A DNA stretch of 64,000 nt from Hymenobacter wooponensis (GCF_004745865.1 NZ_SRKZ01000001.1:1-64000), one strand, 5' to 3'. Numbered from the stretch's first letter, positions 27,729 through 36,901 are shown. Made by a program: numbers and translations. The notes: generated by a model from the sequence alone, not told the origin.

Positions 27729-27933
27729 TCGCCATGGCCCCCACGGTATCAGTGATCTTGCCCGTTTATAACCAGGAGCCGTACCTGGCGGAAACCATCG
27801 AGAGCGTGCTGGCCCAGTCGTTCACCGACTTCGAGCTGCTCATCCTCGACGATGGCTCCAAGGATGGCTCGGCCGACATCATCCGCCGCTACGCCGCCCG
27901 CGACCCGCGCATTCGCGCCTTCTTCGGGCCCAA
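27729..27933 (+). repeat. 205-bp perfect direct repeat, copy 1 (GT2 5' end)
   Basis: Identical to 28677-28881 at an offset of 948 bp (316 codons). It covers the five bases before the start codon and the first ~66 codons of the glycosyltransferase. A second identical patch of 32 bp lies at 28007-28038 / 28955-28986. Confidence 0.95.
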
Positions 27934-28675
27934 CGCCGGCCGCTGCGAAGCCACCAATAAGCTTCTGGCCCAAGCCGTTGGAACTTGGTGTGCCCTACTC
28001 GATGCCGATGACGTGATGCTGCCCGAGCGCTTAGCCCGCCAGGTTGCCTTTCACGAAGAGAACCCGGAGGTAGATGCCACTAGTTGCCACTGCTATTACA
28101 TTAACCACAAGGGAGATACGCTAGGCACGCAACGGTATCCCTTCGTCAAAAACGTGGCCGAATGCCGGAAGGCTGCCGCCACCGGTGAGTTCATCCAATG
28201 CGCCATGACGGGTCTCATGGTTTCGCGCGAGGTATTGGAACAGACTGGCGGGCTTCGCTCTAAATTCTGGCCCTGTGATGACTTCGAGCTATTCAATAGA
28301 CTGATAGCAGAGGGCTATGTGCTCGTCATTATGCAGGAGGCGCTCATGAAGTATCGCATTCATGAATCAGCCATCACGGTGCGGAATCCCTTCCACACCT
28401 TCGACATGATTGGCTACACCATGCATTGCCTCACGGCTCGTCGGGCACAGGAGCCGGAGATAACTTTTGAGGAGTTTATGGCCATCAGGCAAGCTGAGCC
28501 CTGGCTGACCCGATTCAACCGGAAAAGATTCAACTACTCGCAGATCTTCTTCCGCAATGCGGGCTTTTCCATGATGTCCAAGAACTACTTGAACTTCTTG
28601 TGGCAAGCCAGTACCGCTACTGCCCTGTCTCCGGGCTACATGCTGTTGAAAGTACGCAATCTTGCTAGAGCTTAA
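27734..28675 (+). CDS. Glycosyltransferase family 2, tandem copy A
   Basis: This 313-residue GT-A enzyme begins with VSVILPVYNQEPYLAETIES and has LLILDDGSKDGSADIIRRYA. The metal-binding DxD-type motif is LDADDVMLPERLARQ, and a downstream acidic site follows in WPCDDFELFNRLIAEG. It should invert the anomeric configuration while moving a sugar from a nucleotide donor in the cytoplasm. The gene directly after it is a paralogue. The first ~66 codons of the two are identical at DNA level, while the remaining ~245 residues are only moderately similar. That pattern points to partial gene conversion rather than simple duplication. Confidence 0.92.
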   Translation: MAPTVSVILPVYNQEPYLAETIESVLAQSFTDFELLILDDGSKDGSADIIRRYAARDPRIRAFFGPNAGRCEATNKLLAQAVGTWCALLDADDVMLPERLARQVAFHEENPEVDATSCHCYYINHKGDTLGTQRYPFVKNVAECRKAAATGEFIQCAMTGLMVSREVLEQTGGLRSKFWPCDDFELFNRLIAEGYVLVIMQEALMKYRIHESAITVRNPFHTFDMIGYTMHCLTARRAQEPEITFEEFMAIRQAEPWLTRFNRKRFNYSQIFFRNAGFSMMSKNYLNFLWQASTATALSPGYMLLKVRNLARA

Positions 28676-28676
28676 G

Positions 28677-28881
28677 TCGCCATGGCCCCCACGGTATCAG
28701 TGATCTTGCCCGTTTATAACCAGGAGCCGTACCTGGCGGAAACCATCGAGAGCGTGCTGGCCCAGTCGTTCACCGACTTCGAGCTGCTCATCCTCGACGA
28801 TGGCTCCAAGGATGGCTCGGCCGACATCATCCGCCGCTACGCCGCCCGCGACCCGCGCATTCGCGCCTTCTTCGGGCCCAA
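28677..28881 (+). repeat. 205-bp perfect direct repeat, copy 2 (GT2 5' end)
   Basis: Identical to 27729-27933. The identity stops abruptly at the codon pair for Asn-Ala just after the motif AFFGPN. Beyond it the two genes diverge at many third positions and amino acids. Confidence 0.95.
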
Positions 28882-29635
28882 TGCCGGCAAATGCGAAGCC
28901 ACTAATAAGCTCGTAGCGCAGGCGCAGGCGCATTGGTGTGCATTCTTAGACGCGGATGACGTGATGCTGCCCGAGCGCTTAGCCCGGCAACTGGCTTTCC
29001 ATCAGGAAAACCCTGCAGTCGCAGCTTCCAGCTGCCATTGCACCTATATCGACTCCACTGGCAACTACCTGGGCGTACAGCGCTATCTAGGCCTACGTAC
29101 CGTGGAGGAATGCCAGCAGGCACTGGCTAACAATGAGTTCGTGAAGTGTGCCTTCACGGGCTTTTTGACGTTCAAGCAAGCTTTCATAGAGGCTGGAGGC
29201 CTACGCAATGAGTCGTGGCCGTGCGACGATTTCGATTTTTTCAATCGCTTGATCGAGAAAGGCCACCCGCTGGTAATCATACAGGAAATCCTGATGAACT
29301 ACCGAGTGCATCCCTCCTCCATTACGGCCACCAAGCCCATGCACATGTTTGACATCATGGACTACGCCGCGCACTGCGCCAGCTTGCGCCGATCTCACAA
29401 GCCGGAAATTACCTACGCAGAATTTATGGCCCTGCGCAACCAAGAGCCTTGGTGGAAAAAGCTAGACAGAAAACGCTATGGTTATTCAATTATTTATCAT
29501 CGAGAGGCAAGCTTCGCCATGAAGACTAAAAAATATTTCAGCTTCTCGTGGCTAGTATTAACAGCTTCAATTTTATCACCAAAGTTCGTGCTAGCAACAA
29601 TATTTAATAGAATAACCAAGCCCGTACAGGCCTAG
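28682..29635 (+). CDS. Glycosyltransferase family 2, tandem copy B
   Basis: The protein has 317 residues and is a paralogue of the preceding gene, starting 6 bp after its stop. It keeps the same N-terminal nucleotide-binding region, the LDADDVMLPERLARQ metal site and the WPCDDFDFFNRLIEKG acidic site. The central and C-terminal acceptor-side sequence differs (for example CTYIDSTGNYLG and VHPSSITATKPMHMF), so it may use a different acceptor. The last ~150 bases are clearly more AT-rich than the start, adding to the mosaic look. Confidence 0.92.
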   Translation: MAPTVSVILPVYNQEPYLAETIESVLAQSFTDFELLILDDGSKDGSADIIRRYAARDPRIRAFFGPNAGKCEATNKLVAQAQAHWCAFLDADDVMLPERLARQLAFHQENPAVAASSCHCTYIDSTGNYLGVQRYLGLRTVEECQQALANNEFVKCAFTGFLTFKQAFIEAGGLRNESWPCDDFDFFNRLIEKGHPLVIIQEILMNYRVHPSSITATKPMHMFDIMDYAAHCASLRRSHKPEITYAEFMALRNQEPWWKKLDRKRYGYSIIYHREASFAMKTKKYFSFSWLVLTASILSPKFVLATIFNRITKPVQA

Positions 29636-29812
29636 TAGCACTATATCATATTGGTAGCCCTTGAATAAATAAATACGCCATAAACTACCAATACACTTTA
29701 TTTGGCACAGCACTAAGCAATGAATCTAGTTTCACTAAATATCGACTTCTGATTTATATAGTCTACCAAATAACACTACTAACATGTTCTGCATTTTTCA
29801 CTGTCGCTCCCG

Positions 29813-30949
29813 ATGATTAACAGATCAAACTTTATCCATCTCACCCGATGGTTTTCTGCTCTCTTAGTTGTGGTGAGTCATGTCCGCTCTTTCGTTTTTA
29901 AAGATTTCAAAGATGTGGCGCACTCTCAAGGGGCCTTGATTAAAGCATTTTATTTTATAACTGGGTTTGGGCACCAGGCAGTAATGGCCTTCTTTGTTTT
30001 GAGTGGCTATCTTATTGGTTCGTCGCTCTTAAAGCAATACCAAAACAACCAGTTTCGCTTCCCGGCTTACCTCATATCCAGAGTTAGCCGCATCTACATT
30101 GTACTGGTTGTTGCGCTACTGCTAACAGTTATTTTAGACCTAATAGGGCTTCGATTTGACACTCTAGGCATTTATCATAACCGCTTATCTATAACCACCC
30201 TCAACTTCTCAATTGACGATCGGCTGAGCATTGGGCATTTCTTCTCCTCCTTGTTCATGCTGCAGAATATTATTCTGCCACCGCTGGGAAGTAACGGCCC
30301 CCTCTGGAGCCTTAATTATGAGTTCTGGTATTATGTTTTATTCCCTTGTCTGTTTATCCCTTTATTATCAACCACTAAAAGCCTAACCTACAAGAGCTCA
30401 GCCTTATACCTTGTTTTTGCTGCTCTGCTGCTAATTTGGTTACCCGGTACCATTCTCGCTAGTTTTCTTATCTGGCTACTAGGCCTGCTCCCGCTTATAC
30501 TTTCTATTAACCTAAAGCCCTTGAAATATATAACTGCGCTGAGCTTAATTATTTTTTTAGGGGCCACTAGGCTTAAATTAACATTTTCCACTGACTATCT
30601 CAACGACTTCATAATTGCTTTGTTATTTTCACTTTTACTTTGCTGTTTTCAAGATTCAAAGAAACAAGGTAAATTATATAACATTAATCAATTTTTAGCT
30701 GCATTCTCCTATACTCTTTACCTGATTCATTTTCCCATTGCCTTGTGCATGCTAGTAATAACTAATTATTTTTTCAAAGTGAGCTTATTAATGGAGCCAT
30801 CTTTTCCAGCTTTCGTCATTTTCTTTATAGCACTATTTATAATATACTTGATTTCCTATGGCATTGCCTGCATCACAGAATTCAAAACTCATCGATTTAA
30901 GCAATTTCTAGATCAGCTATTTCTTAGGCCCGTTTCATCCGCTCTATAA
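29813..30949 (+). CDS. Acyltransferase family 3 (OafA/YrhL-like) membrane protein
   Basis: The protein has 378 residues and about ten transmembrane helices. Typical AT3 features are the early RWFSALLVVVSHVRSF, with the conserved Arg and His of this family, then FFVLSGYLIG, the Arg-containing RVSRIYIVL and GPLWSLNYEFWYYVLFP. It probably O-acetylates (or otherwise O-acylates) a sugar of the EPS at the inner membrane. The gene is much more AT-rich than its neighbours and has a 177-bp AT-rich upstream gap. Both suggest that it was acquired separately or carries its own promoter. Confidence 0.9.
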   Translation: MINRSNFIHLTRWFSALLVVVSHVRSFVFKDFKDVAHSQGALIKAFYFITGFGHQAVMAFFVLSGYLIGSSLLKQYQNNQFRFPAYLISRVSRIYIVLVVALLLTVILDLIGLRFDTLGIYHNRLSITTLNFSIDDRLSIGHFFSSLFMLQNIILPPLGSNGPLWSLNYEFWYYVLFPCLFIPLLSTTKSLTYKSSALYLVFAALLLIWLPGTILASFLIWLLGLLPLILSINLKPLKYITALSLIIFLGATRLKLTFSTDYLNDFIIALLFSLLLCCFQDSKKQGKLYNINQFLAAFSYTLYLIHFPIALCMLVITNYFFKVSLLMEPSFPAFVIFFIALFIIYLISYGIACITEFKTHRFKQFLDQLFLRPVSSAL

Positions 30950-31052
30950 TTCCTCAATAATTACCGATTTATTCAGTTAGTGCTATCCGTTTATTAGAGT
31001 GCAGTAAATCAATTTTGATCTCAGCTTTCTGCTGATCATACCCAATAGGAAT

Positions 31053-32306
31053 ATGAAGTACTTACATGTCATATCCCGCATGGATCCGGAGTTGGGAGGA
31101 GTAAGTCAGGCCGTGCGTACCATGGTTACAGGACTTACTGGCCTAGGAATTCAGAGCGAAGTGGTGAGCCTAGACGCGCCCGATGCAGCGTTTCTTAATT
31201 CCGCCCTCTTTCCAATTCATGCAGTAGGCCCGGCAACTGGCCCGTGGCAGTACAGCCTTCACCTCGCCCCGTGGCTCATGGCTAATCTGCAGCGCTTCGA
31301 TGTTGTGCTGCTACATGGCTTATGGCTCTACCATGGGTACGCGGTACGCCAGGCGCTGAAGCGTTGTAAAACACAGTTTCCTGATTCCCCAACTCCCCAA
31401 CTGTTCGTGATGCCTCATGGCATGCTCGACCCCTATTTCCAACGCGCTGAAGGGCGCCAGCTCAAGGCAGCTCGCAACTGGGCTTATTGGAAGCTGATTG
31501 AATCGCAGCTGATACAAGAGGCCGCCGGAGTTATGTTTACCTGCGAGGCCGAGCGGGACCTAGCAGCACAGTCTTTCCGCCCCTACCGGCCTCGTCGAGA
31601 ACTGGTTGTTGGGTTAGGCGTTGAAGAGCCCCCCGCATATACAGCCGCCATGCGCAATGCCTTTCGGCGCGCGTGCCCGGAGTTGCAAGACCAACCGTAT
31701 CTTCTGTTTCTCAGCCGTATACACGAAAAGAAAGGCGTTGATCTACTCGTGCAGGCGTATGCGGAGCTAACCAGCAAGGCGGTACACGCCCGGGAGTTTG
31801 CGGGCAGCCTTGCCGGAGCAGATGCTGACTATACAGGCACTATTGCTGCCAGCTACCCTCACCTCGTAATTGCAGGGCCTGGCCTAGACACTCCTTACGG
31901 CCAGAGCATTCAGCAAACTGCGCAGGCCCTAAACAGGCGCCAGCCCACAGTGTCATTCACCGGTATGCTCACGGGAGATGCTAAGTGGGGTGCCTTTTAT
32001 GGATGTGAGGCCTTTGTTTTGCCAAGCCACCAAGAAAACTTCGGCATTGCCGTGGTGGAGGCCATGGCCTGTGGCAAACCCGTGCTCATTTCCAATCAGG
32101 TCAACATCTGGCAGGAAATTGAAGCCGCAGGTGGAGGACTTGTGGAGGAAGACACCCGAGCAGGCACCAGGTCACTGCTTCAGCAATGGGGCGCACTCTC
32201 AGGTCATGAAAAAATGGCTTTTGGTGAACAAGCTCGAGTGGCCTACAGCCAAGAATTTGCGGTGGCAGCAGCAGCAAGCAAACTGGTAAATGCCGTCACA
32301 GCTTAA
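31053..32306 (+). CDS. Glycosyltransferase, GT4-type
   Basis: A 417-residue GT-B enzyme. The N-terminus (MKYLHVISRMDPELGGVSQAV) matches the glycine-rich acceptor loop seen in many GT4 enzymes. The C-terminal half shows YLLFLSRIHEKKGVDLLVQAY, then FVLPSHQENFGIAVVEAMACGKPVLIS with the E-x7-E-type site. An ATG at 31053 with AGGA just upstream makes the start convincing. It continues the run of EPS glycosyltransferases; the sugar specificity cannot be read from the sequence. Confidence 0.9.
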   Translation: MKYLHVISRMDPELGGVSQAVRTMVTGLTGLGIQSEVVSLDAPDAAFLNSALFPIHAVGPATGPWQYSLHLAPWLMANLQRFDVVLLHGLWLYHGYAVRQALKRCKTQFPDSPTPQLFVMPHGMLDPYFQRAEGRQLKAARNWAYWKLIESQLIQEAAGVMFTCEAERDLAAQSFRPYRPRRELVVGLGVEEPPAYTAAMRNAFRRACPELQDQPYLLFLSRIHEKKGVDLLVQAYAELTSKAVHAREFAGSLAGADADYTGTIAASYPHLVIAGPGLDTPYGQSIQQTAQALNRRQPTVSFTGMLTGDAKWGAFYGCEAFVLPSHQENFGIAVVEAMACGKPVLISNQVNIWQEIEAAGGGLVEEDTRAGTRSLLQQWGALSGHEKMAFGEQARVAYSQEFAVAAAASKLVNAVTA

Positions 32307-32472
32307 GCTGCATGCTTTGATTTGATCATCAGTTAATTACCCTATATACCCTGCAATTATGCTTCATTATGTCCTGGAATAAATTGGATAAACCATAATT
32401 CACTTGCACTGAGCAACGTTTATTTGTAATTTTTTCATTGCATTTTTTTTATTGAAAATTTATTTCTGTAAA

Positions 32473-33021
32473 ATGGCTGTCAATTCCAACACCCACACCG
32501 GACCGTCCTTTTCTCGGCGCAACCGGCTAGGACGTTTGTTGTGGGGAGTGTTCTCGGCGGTGTTGTTTCAATACTCTCCAAGGCCACTACACGCATGGCG
32601 TTCGTTCTTACTCAGATGCTTCGGTGCACAAGTTGGCCATGGGGTACACGTGTATCCGGGCGTCAAGATTTGGGCACCGTGGAATCTCGATCTGGCCGAT
32701 GAGTGTGGCATCGCAAGCGGCGCCATTCTCTATTCACAAGGCAAAATTACCATAGGAAAAAGAGCTGTTGTATCACAAGGAGCCCATTTAGTGGCTGGCA
32801 CACATGACTATAATAAGCCGGGTTTTCCGCTGGTTACCAGCCCAATAAACATTGGGGATCATGCTTGGGTGGCCGCAGAAGCCTTCGTTCACCCAGGTAT
32901 TACCATTGGAGAAGGCTGCGTGATTGGAGCCAGATCGGTGGTGACCAAGGACATGCCCGACTGGACGGTATGCGCAGGCCACCCCTGTCGCCCTATCAAG
33001 GACCGACCTGCTCTCTCATAA
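32473..33021 (+). CDS. wcaF: WcaF-like colanic-acid-type acetyltransferase
   Basis: I start at the ATG at 32473 (182 residues). It resembles the WcaF branch of hexapeptide acetyltransferases. The N-terminal helical section is followed by RCFGAQVGHGVHVYPGVKIWAPWNLDLAD, then repeats IASGAILYSQGKITIGKRAVVSQGAHLVAGTHDY with the catalytic-type His, and GEGCVIGARSVVTKDMP. It should add acetyl groups from acetyl-CoA to a sugar of the EPS in the cytoplasm. A long AT-rich leader (about 165 bp) precedes it. Confidence 0.88.
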   Translation: MAVNSNTHTGPSFSRRNRLGRLLWGVFSAVLFQYSPRPLHAWRSFLLRCFGAQVGHGVHVYPGVKIWAPWNLDLADECGIASGAILYSQGKITIGKRAVVSQGAHLVAGTHDYNKPGFPLVTSPINIGDHAWVAAEAFVHPGITIGEGCVIGARSVVTKDMPDWTVCAGHPCRPIKDRPALS

Positions 33022-33180
33022 GTTACGCTTCGGCTTTACGCCCCGCCCGCTCTCCCTGCGCCTATCCCCGCCCTCATTCCGCTCCCTACTTCTATCCCCC
33101 ACCCGATAGTCTCACCCTCAAGAAAACAGTCGGTTACCTACCGATGACAGTCTCCTAAAGAGAATAAGATCTTGAAGTTC

Positions 33181-34032
33181 ATGATGGCTCAACCACTTGA
33201 TTTGACTATCGCTATTCCAGTCCGGAACGAAGAAAAGAATCTTCCTGGCTGCTTGGCGGCTATTGGGAAGGACTTTGCCCGCAGCATTGTCATTATCGAC
33301 TCAGGCAGCACGGACCAAACCCAGGAAATTGCCCGGCGTTTTGGCGCCGATGTGCTGGATTTCGAATGGAATGGTCAATTTCCGAAGAAGCGCAACTGGT
33401 TTTTGCGCAACCACACCCCCCCAACCAAATGGGTGTTTTTTCTGGATGCTGACGAGTATTTAACCGATGAATTTAAAGCGGAGCTGCGAGAAACCCTGAC
33501 GAGCCCAGCCCAAGATAAAGTAGGGTATTGGCTTAGCTACACCATCTACTTTATGGGCAAGCAGCTAAAAGGCGGCTACCCGCTACGCAAGCTGGCTTTG
33601 TTTCAGGTGGGCACCGGAGAATACGAGCAGATTGATGAGAAGCAATGGAGTAAGCTTGACATGGAAGTCCATGAGCATCCGGTGCTTCAGGGAAAAATTG
33701 GGGTACTCAACCACAAAATTGACCACCAAGACTTTCGTGGCTTATCTCATTATGTAACCAAGCATAATGAATATGCCGGCTGGGAAGCCGCGCGCTTTCT
33801 GAAGTCATCCCACGATGGGGCAGTTTCTACCCGCTGGACGTGGAAGCAACAGCTCAAATACCGCCTCATGCGCAGCGTCTTTATTGGGCCTGCTTACTTC
33901 TGCGGAAGCTTTTTCCTGCTCGGCGGCTTCCGGGATGGGGCGCGCGGACTGGCGTTTGCCATTCTCAAGATGTCCTACTTCACTCAGGTATACTGTAAGA
34001 TCAAAGAAAACTTAAGTTACCAAGAAGCTTAA
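33181..34032 (+). CDS. Glycosyltransferase family 2 (WaaE-like)
   Basis: From the ATG at 33181 the protein has 283 residues. It shows the GT-A start LTIAIPVRNEEKNLPGCLAA, then IVIIDSGSTDQTQEIARRFGADV, the DxD motif in VFFLDADEYLTDEF and an Arg-rich C-terminal region ending near a short membrane-associated helix. The layout resembles WaaE/KdtX-type beta-glucosyltransferases of lipopolysaccharide core synthesis and related EPS enzymes. It should act on the cytoplasmic side of the inner membrane. A TTG nine bases upstream is an alternative start. Confidence 0.88.
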   Translation: MMAQPLDLTIAIPVRNEEKNLPGCLAAIGKDFARSIVIIDSGSTDQTQEIARRFGADVLDFEWNGQFPKKRNWFLRNHTPPTKWVFFLDADEYLTDEFKAELRETLTSPAQDKVGYWLSYTIYFMGKQLKGGYPLRKLALFQVGTGEYEQIDEKQWSKLDMEVHEHPVLQGKIGVLNHKIDHQDFRGLSHYVTKHNEYAGWEAARFLKSSHDGAVSTRWTWKQQLKYRLMRSVFIGPAYFCGSFFLLGGFRDGARGLAFAILKMSYFTQVYCKIKENLSYQEA

Positions 34033-34099
34033 CCCGCCAGCATTTCCCTGAAATATTTTTCACCAGCCTTCAGCTAGGGCATGAACGGGTATATCAACA

Positions 34100-34504
34100 A
34101 TGCGACTTGGGATACTACTTATACTATTCATTGGCACCCTCCTGGTCTTTTACTTAAGCTGGCTACCACTGCCCAAACTGAGCCTCCTCTGGTTTATGCC
34201 GAGTTGGTTGGGGCAGTGGGCAGATGCGGATAGCAACGACCGGATTCGTACCGGAATCCCTTTTGTTTTCCTGGGTTTGGTGGTGGGTGCCTGGCTCTCG
34301 GCTGAGGGCTACCTGTGGTACTGGTGGGGTATGGCCCTGCTGGCACTGAGTGCGGTGGTAGTAATTGCTGAATTAGGCCAGCTTTTTCTACCGCAACGCT
34401 TTTTTGATTGGGGCGACATTCTGTGGGGAATTGTGGGAGGAGCTTCTGGCCTAGCGGCAGCAGCTGTGATTGGAGGATATCACAGAAAACTCAAAGCGAA
34501 ATAA
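34100..34504 (+). CDS. VanZ-like membrane protein
   Basis: The protein has 134 residues and about four transmembrane helices. The C-terminal motif WGDILWGIVGG matches the VanZ family pattern (D-x-x-x-N/W-x-x-G-x-x-x-G). VanZ-like proteins are found beside many EPS and cell-envelope clusters, but their biochemical role is not established outside teicoplanin resistance. Here it lies between a glycosyltransferase and an SGNH hydrolase on the same strand, so a role in EPS assembly at the membrane is an inference. Confidence 0.75.
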   Translation: MRLGILLILFIGTLLVFYLSWLPLPKLSLLWFMPSWLGQWADADSNDRIRTGIPFVFLGLVVGAWLSAEGYLWYWWGMALLALSAVVVIAELGQLFLPQRFFDWGDILWGIVGGASGLAAAAVIGGYHRKLKAK

Positions 34505-34546
34505 ACACACCTGCTGCAACTAGTTCACCGGCATAATTCCTCTGAA

Positions 34547-35524
34547 ATGAGCACCACGTACAATCTTTCTTCAAAAGCAGTAACCAAACCAGTAAAAGTC
34601 AAAAGCTTTCGAACATATTATATCCTTATCAGCCTTATCGTTTTTGTTTTTCTGCTTTCAGAAGTAATTCTGCGCAGGGTGTATGGTTTCACTAATGCCA
34701 TATTGATGAGAGAAGACAAAGCATTTGAGTATATCCCCGTTCCGCAGGACCGTTACCGATTTTTCAAAAACAATTATTATAACTCATACTCCCAAAGAAA
34801 CCGAGAAATCACCACCAACGATTCCACCATAATTCTAGGCTTCGGCGATTCTGTTATTAATGGCGGTGTACAGACTGAACAAGACAGCTTAGCCACGAGC
34901 CTACTTTCTAACTACCTAACTCAAAAAAATCACCAGCAAGTATTAGTCACCAATATCGCAGCTGGCTCGTGGGGACCTGATAATTGCTACGCTTATCTAA
35001 AAAAATACGGAAATTTTGGCGCAAAGAAACTATTGTTAGTTGTAAGCTCCCACGATGCGTACGACAACATGAATTTTGAAAAAATAGTTGGTGTTATCCC
35101 TTCTTATCCCGACAAGCAATACCAACTAGCCATAACAGAGTTATTTGACCGGTACTTGTACCCACGATACTTATCCCAATACTTTTCTTTTACAGCAGAA
35201 AAAACCCCTGAAAAAAATAACAATCTATTGATCAGTAAATACAAAAATGGCATGCAGTTCAATAGCGGATTTAAACATTTTGCCAACTATTCTGACAGCA
35301 CTAAAATACCACTACTAATTTACTTACATGCCGACCAGGAGGAGCTAAAGCAGGGCACATACAACGAACAAGGAAAAGAAATAATCGCGTTTTGCGCTAA
35401 AAACAATATTCCACTGATAAATGAACTCAACTACAAGTTCAGTGCAGATGATTACCGGGATGGTATTCATTTATCAGAAAAGGGACAGCGCCACATGTAC
35501 GACATTTTAAAGTCGCGCTACTAA
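34547..35524 (+). CDS. SGNH/GDSL-type hydrolase with N-terminal membrane anchor
   Basis: The protein has 325 residues. One transmembrane helix lies near residues 25-45 (YYILISLIVFVFLLSEVIL), placing the rest in the periplasm. The catalytic blocks are GFGDSV (Ser102) and a late DGIH (Asp305, His308), the usual SGNH triad pattern. The Gly and Asn blocks are less certain but plausible in NIAAGSWGPDN. It could remove or add acyl groups on the exported polysaccharide, working against the AT3 and hexapeptide acyltransferases of the cluster. The gene is AT-rich compared with its neighbours. Confidence 0.82.
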   Translation: MSTTYNLSSKAVTKPVKVKSFRTYYILISLIVFVFLLSEVILRRVYGFTNAILMREDKAFEYIPVPQDRYRFFKNNYYNSYSQRNREITTNDSTIILGFGDSVINGGVQTEQDSLATSLLSNYLTQKNHQQVLVTNIAAGSWGPDNCYAYLKKYGNFGAKKLLLVVSSHDAYDNMNFEKIVGVIPSYPDKQYQLAITELFDRYLYPRYLSQYFSFTAEKTPEKNNNLLISKYKNGMQFNSGFKHFANYSDSTKIPLLIYLHADQEELKQGTYNEQGKEIIAFCAKNNIPLINELNYKFSADDYRDGIHLSEKGQRHMYDILKSRY

Positions 35525-35602
35525 AAAAACGGCCACACATCCAGAAGCAAACGGGTCCTCGCAACCGGCATTTCTAACAATTGCCGCCTTACCTCATGCC
35601 CT

Positions 35603-36901
35603 ATGAAAATCTTAGTTAGCAGTATGACTTTCGCGCCGGATCACAGCGGCATCTCCCTGTACGCAACTGATTTCGCCACGTACGCCGCTGAGCAGGGCCA
35701 CGAAGTCACGGCCGTAACGGCCTTTTCCTGGTATCCGAAATGGGTAAAACGCCCCGAGGACGAAGGCAAACTCTTCCGCACCGATGTCTATAAAAACATC
35801 AAGGTATTGCGGGGCTACCTCTACGTGCCGAAGAAGGTTACAACCATTAGCCGCATGGTTCAGGAGGTTTCCTTTATCCTGTTCGCTTTCGTCAATTTTC
35901 TCAGAGCGGGCAAACAAGACACCATCGTTCTATTTACCACTCCTATCAACCTAGGATTATTAGGTACAATATTCCAAAAGCTGTGGGGCGCCAAGCTGAT
36001 TATTAACGTGCAGGATTTGCAGCTTGATGCGGCTAAATCGTTGGGCATGGTTGGCAAGTTGCCCATAATTGAAATCATGAACGAGATAGAGAAGTACAGC
36101 TATAAAAAGGCTGATTTAACAACTTCTATTTCCACCGGCATGATTGATATAATTAAAAGAAAGGGTATCACTGACGATAAAATATACCTGTGGCCTAACT
36201 GGATTGATGTTTCTGAGGCTAAGGACAAAGGCATACAGGGTAAGTTCCGAGAAAAGTTCCCCCAATATCAAGGCAAGAAAATCATTGGCTACGCAGGCAA
36301 TATTGGCATCAAGCAAGGCCTATCGGTTCTAATTGATTTGAGTGAACGGTTTAAAGACCACGACGACTTAGCTTTTTTAATAATAGGGCAGGGCGGCGAC
36401 TTAGACAACTTAAAAGATTACGCCAAAAGCAAAAGCATCCCCAACCTAAGCTTTATCGATTTTTTATCACAAGAAGAGTATTTCAATTTCTTAACTGACG
36501 CCGATATAGTATTCCTTTCCCAGAAGAAGGATTCGGGAGATGTATACTTCCCTTCTAAGCTTCTGGGAATTATGGCCAAGTCCAAACTAATATTTATTTC
36601 GGCTGATAAGGACTCTGAGATATACAAAGTAATTACCCACAACAATCTAGGCATATCCTCTGAATTCGGAGATATTGACCAGATGCAGCTATTACTGAAC
36701 AAGTACCTGCTAAACCACCAAGAGTTTGAAATATATAAATCGAATGCATATAAATACGTTCGTCAATTTGATCGTGAGGTAGTTATTAAATCCTTTTTAG
36801 ATAAGGTGCACGCCATTAGTTACGATAAAGAACTCTCTGCCGCCTCTGTTTCCACTGACCTAATTACTCCGCTAAACCCGCCCATTATGCAGGATTCCTA
36901 G
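35603..36901 (+). CDS. wcaI: WcaI-like glycosyltransferase
   Basis: The 432-residue protein resembles the WcaI/WbuB group of GT4 enzymes. It starts KILVSSMTFAPDHSGISLYATDFA and has VTAFSWYPKW and KLIINVQDLQLDAAKSLGM. It then has WPNWIDVSEAKDK, the donor-site core IGYAGNIGIKQGLSVLIDL and the acidic site near FPSKLLGIMA. It is likely a cytoplasmic, membrane-associated transferase acting on the undecaprenyl-linked repeat. The 3' half is clearly AT-rich. It directly precedes the epimerase gene (51 bp gap). Confidence 0.88.
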   Translation: MKILVSSMTFAPDHSGISLYATDFATYAAEQGHEVTAVTAFSWYPKWVKRPEDEGKLFRTDVYKNIKVLRGYLYVPKKVTTISRMVQEVSFILFAFVNFLRAGKQDTIVLFTTPINLGLLGTIFQKLWGAKLIINVQDLQLDAAKSLGMVGKLPIIEIMNEIEKYSYKKADLTTSISTGMIDIIKRKGITDDKIYLWPNWIDVSEAKDKGIQGKFREKFPQYQGKKIIGYAGNIGIKQGLSVLIDLSERFKDHDDLAFLIIGQGGDLDNLKDYAKSKSIPNLSFIDFLSQEEYFNFLTDADIVFLSQKKDSGDVYFPSKLLGIMAKSKLIFISADKDSEIYKVITHNNLGISSEFGDIDQMQLLLNKYLLNHQEFEIYKSNAYKYVRQFDREVVIKSFLDKVHAISYDKELSAASVSTDLITPLNPPIMQDS

